Under the pieces are notes generated by a model. The model ran no database searches and had not been told where the DNA came from. It worked only from the letters and a program-made list of their open reading frames with translations. Source: DATLBY01 sp035526665 (lineage in GTDB: Bacteria; Acidobacteriota; Terriglobia; Bryobacterales; Bryobacteraceae). Taken from it: a stretch of 38,794 bases of DNA. Location of the stretch: positions 1-38,794 of the forward strand of contig DATLBY010000210.1 of NCBI GenBank assembly GCA_035526665.1, in the 5' to 3' direction. Every line of letters begins with the position of its first letter. Position 1 is the stretch's first letter. The position numbers and the translations under genes are program-made. Shown in pieces: positions 37,621-38,794 of this stretch.

Positions 37621-38794
37621 ATGCCGGGGAGTTACTCGCGCCGCACCCTCTTATTCGGAACTGCGGCCTGGGGTTTGGAGGCCGCTGCGCCGCCGCGCCG
37701 CGAGGTCTTCTTTGCATCACCCGCGGAAGGGATTGCAGTCATGGGCTTCGCGTTTTACGTAGCCCCGCGTGGCGGCGATATGCTCTCGATGGAGGAGCGT
37801 TGGTCCCGGTCTGACACAGTGGATGCCGCCTATATCCGCCGTTCCCAGGATCACGGGCGGACCTGGACCGCTCCCTTGGAGAGGAGGATTCGCGAGGCAC
37901 GGCCGGGAGGCATGCTCCGGCGCCACCCGCACGGCGGCTATTTCGACGCCAAGGGCCGCTATGTCGATTTTTGGACCGAGGGCGTGCTTGCCGGCGACGA
38001 CCCGCTGGAGGGGCTGAGGCAATGGAATATTTACTTCCGTATTTCCCGGGATAGCGGCCGAACGTTTGGTCCCGTATCCCAGATCATTCACACCGGGAGC
38101 GAATATGACGGCACGCATCCGCTGCCCGGTGTGTGGACGGGCAAGAATTGTGTGATGCTCGGGGAGCGAACCTGCATACCCATCTCCTCGCGCGAGGGTA
38201 ACATCCTGCTTCCTGTCCAGATTACGCCGCTGGGACCGGACGACAAACTCTACAATCCGCGCGGCGCCTACACCTATACGGAAGCAGCTGTTTTGCATGG
38301 CCGCTGGCAAGGCGGCGGTCTCCAATGGGAAATGTCGGATCTGATCCGCGGCGATCCGGCGCGTTCCACGCGTGGCATGGACGAACCGACGATTGCATTC
38401 CTCCAGGACGGCCGTTTGTTGATGGTGCTTCGGGGTTCCAATGACCGCCAACCGGAACTGCCCAGCTACCGCTGGTTCTCCGTGTCTTCCGATGGAGGCC
38501 GCCGCTGGGCCGCGCCCCAGCCCTGGACCTACCAGGACGGCGAGCCCTTTTTCAGTCCCAGCGCCTGTTCGCAACTCGTCCGCCACTCTTCGGGACGCCT
38601 CTTCTGGCTGGGTAACATTACACCCGCGAACCCGCGTGGCAACCGGCCGCGCTATCCCTTCGTAATCGGAGAGGTGGACGGCCTAACCGGTCTGCTGTTG
38701 CGCCGGAGCGTGCGGGTAATCGACACGCTACGGCCGGGTGAGGATCCGATTCTTTCCTTATCGAACTTCTATGCCCGCGAGGACCGTATCAGCC
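37621..38794 (+). CDS. Tat-exported Asp-box (sialidase-fold) protein, 3' end cut by window
   Basis: The frame from ATG 37621 stays open to the window end (391 codons). It begins with a twin-arginine signal, SRRTLLFGTAAW, ending near residue 24. Three Asp-box (BNR) motifs S-x-D-x-G-x-x-W/F are present: SQDHGRTW (75-82), SRDSGRTF (142-149) and SSDGGRRW (289-296). This marks a six-bladed beta-propeller of the sialidase/neuraminidase type. GMDEPTIAFLQDGRLLMVLRG is also typical, resembling the central strand with the active-site Glu. It may be an exo-sialidase or another glycoside-binding propeller; the full catalytic set cannot be checked because the end is missing. A 289-residue frame on the opposite strand here is a shadow. 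Confidence 0.82.
   Translation, partial: MPGSYSRRTLLFGTAAWGLEAAAPPRREVFFASPAEGIAVMGFAFYVAPRGGDMLSMEERWSRSDTVDAAYIRRSQDHGRTWTAPLERRIREARPGGMLRRHPHGGYFDAKGRYVDFWTEGVLAGDDPLEGLRQWNIYFRISRDSGRTFGPVSQIIHTGSEYDGTHPLPGVWTGKNCVMLGERTCIPISSREGNILLPVQITPLGPDDKLYNPRGAYTYTEAAVLHGRWQGGGLQWEMSDLIRGDPARSTRGMDEPTIAFLQDGRLLMVLRGSNDRQPELPSYRWFSVSSDGGRRWAAPQPWTYQDGEPFFSPSACSQLVRHSSGRLFWLGNITPANPRGNRPRYPFVIGEVDGLTGLLLRRSVRVIDTLRPGEDPILSLSNFYAREDRIS

Noticed and set aside
37717..38586. 289-residue open frame on the - strand
   Set aside because: It is antisense to the Asp-box protein, whose frame has a Tat signal and three Asp boxes. High GC opens long antisense frames.

Overview
The window reads as chromosomal DNA of a GC-rich Gram-negative bacterium, most likely an acidobacterium of the Solibacter/Bryobacter type. 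This is inferred from the adjacent DUF1549/DUF1553 cytochrome protein and DUF1501 protein, an UpxY-type NusG paralogue heading a polysaccharide operon, a Tad-type secretion gene and the general gene style. It is not proven, because there is no rRNA gene or other marker here.

Region 1 (1-125) is the 3' end of a TadC-like gene. Region 2 (312-29764) is one very long exopolysaccharide/capsule locus of 25 genes, all on the + strand. Most genes overlap or abut their neighbour and no gap between them exceeds about 32 nt, so it looks like a single operon. It opens with an UpxY/NusG-like antiterminator and a small ribbon-helix-helix protein. These are followed by the export machinery (Wza-like outer membrane protein, Wzc/ExoP-like tyrosine autokinase). 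Next comes a nonulosonic-acid-like sugar block: PseB-type 4,6-dehydratase, RmlD-like reductase, NeuB/PseI-type synthase, a DUF4910 protein, two methyltransferases, a glycosyltransferase, a Gfo/Idh/MocA oxidoreductase, a tandem-duplicated SpsF-type cytidylyltransferase, a DegT aminotransferase and an FkbH-like HAD protein with a cysteine-rich front domain. The second half holds a polysaccharide deacetylase, Wzx-like flippase, sialyltransferase-like protein, Wzy-like polymerase, epimerase, bi-domain oxidoreductase, two GT4 glycosyltransferases, a DUF362 protein and a WbaP-type initiating transferase. Together these form a complete Wzx/Wzy pathway predicted to make a polymer carrying a CMP-activated nine-carbon-type acidic sugar. 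Recognisable UDP-sugar hydrolase (PseG/SpsG) and dedicated N-acetyltransferase (PseH/SpsD) genes are absent.

Region 3 (29765-31742, - strand) is housekeeping: glutaryl-CoA dehydrogenase, then secG with a long Pro/Ala/Thr tail, tRNA-Leu(GAG) and a clear intrinsic terminator. Region 4 (31789-35763, + strand) is the PSD1-type cytochrome protein and its DUF1501 partner. Region 5 (35901-38794) has a methyltransferase, an orphan HigA-like HTH protein on the - strand, a DinB-like protein and the 5' part of a Tat-exported Asp-box (sialidase-fold) protein that runs off the window.

No stretch longer than 300 bases lacks a gene. The longest gaps are 126-311 (operon leader), 29765-29880 (hairpins and a terminator) and 35764-35900 (nothing convincing). 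I saw no insertion sequence, CRISPR array or attachment site.
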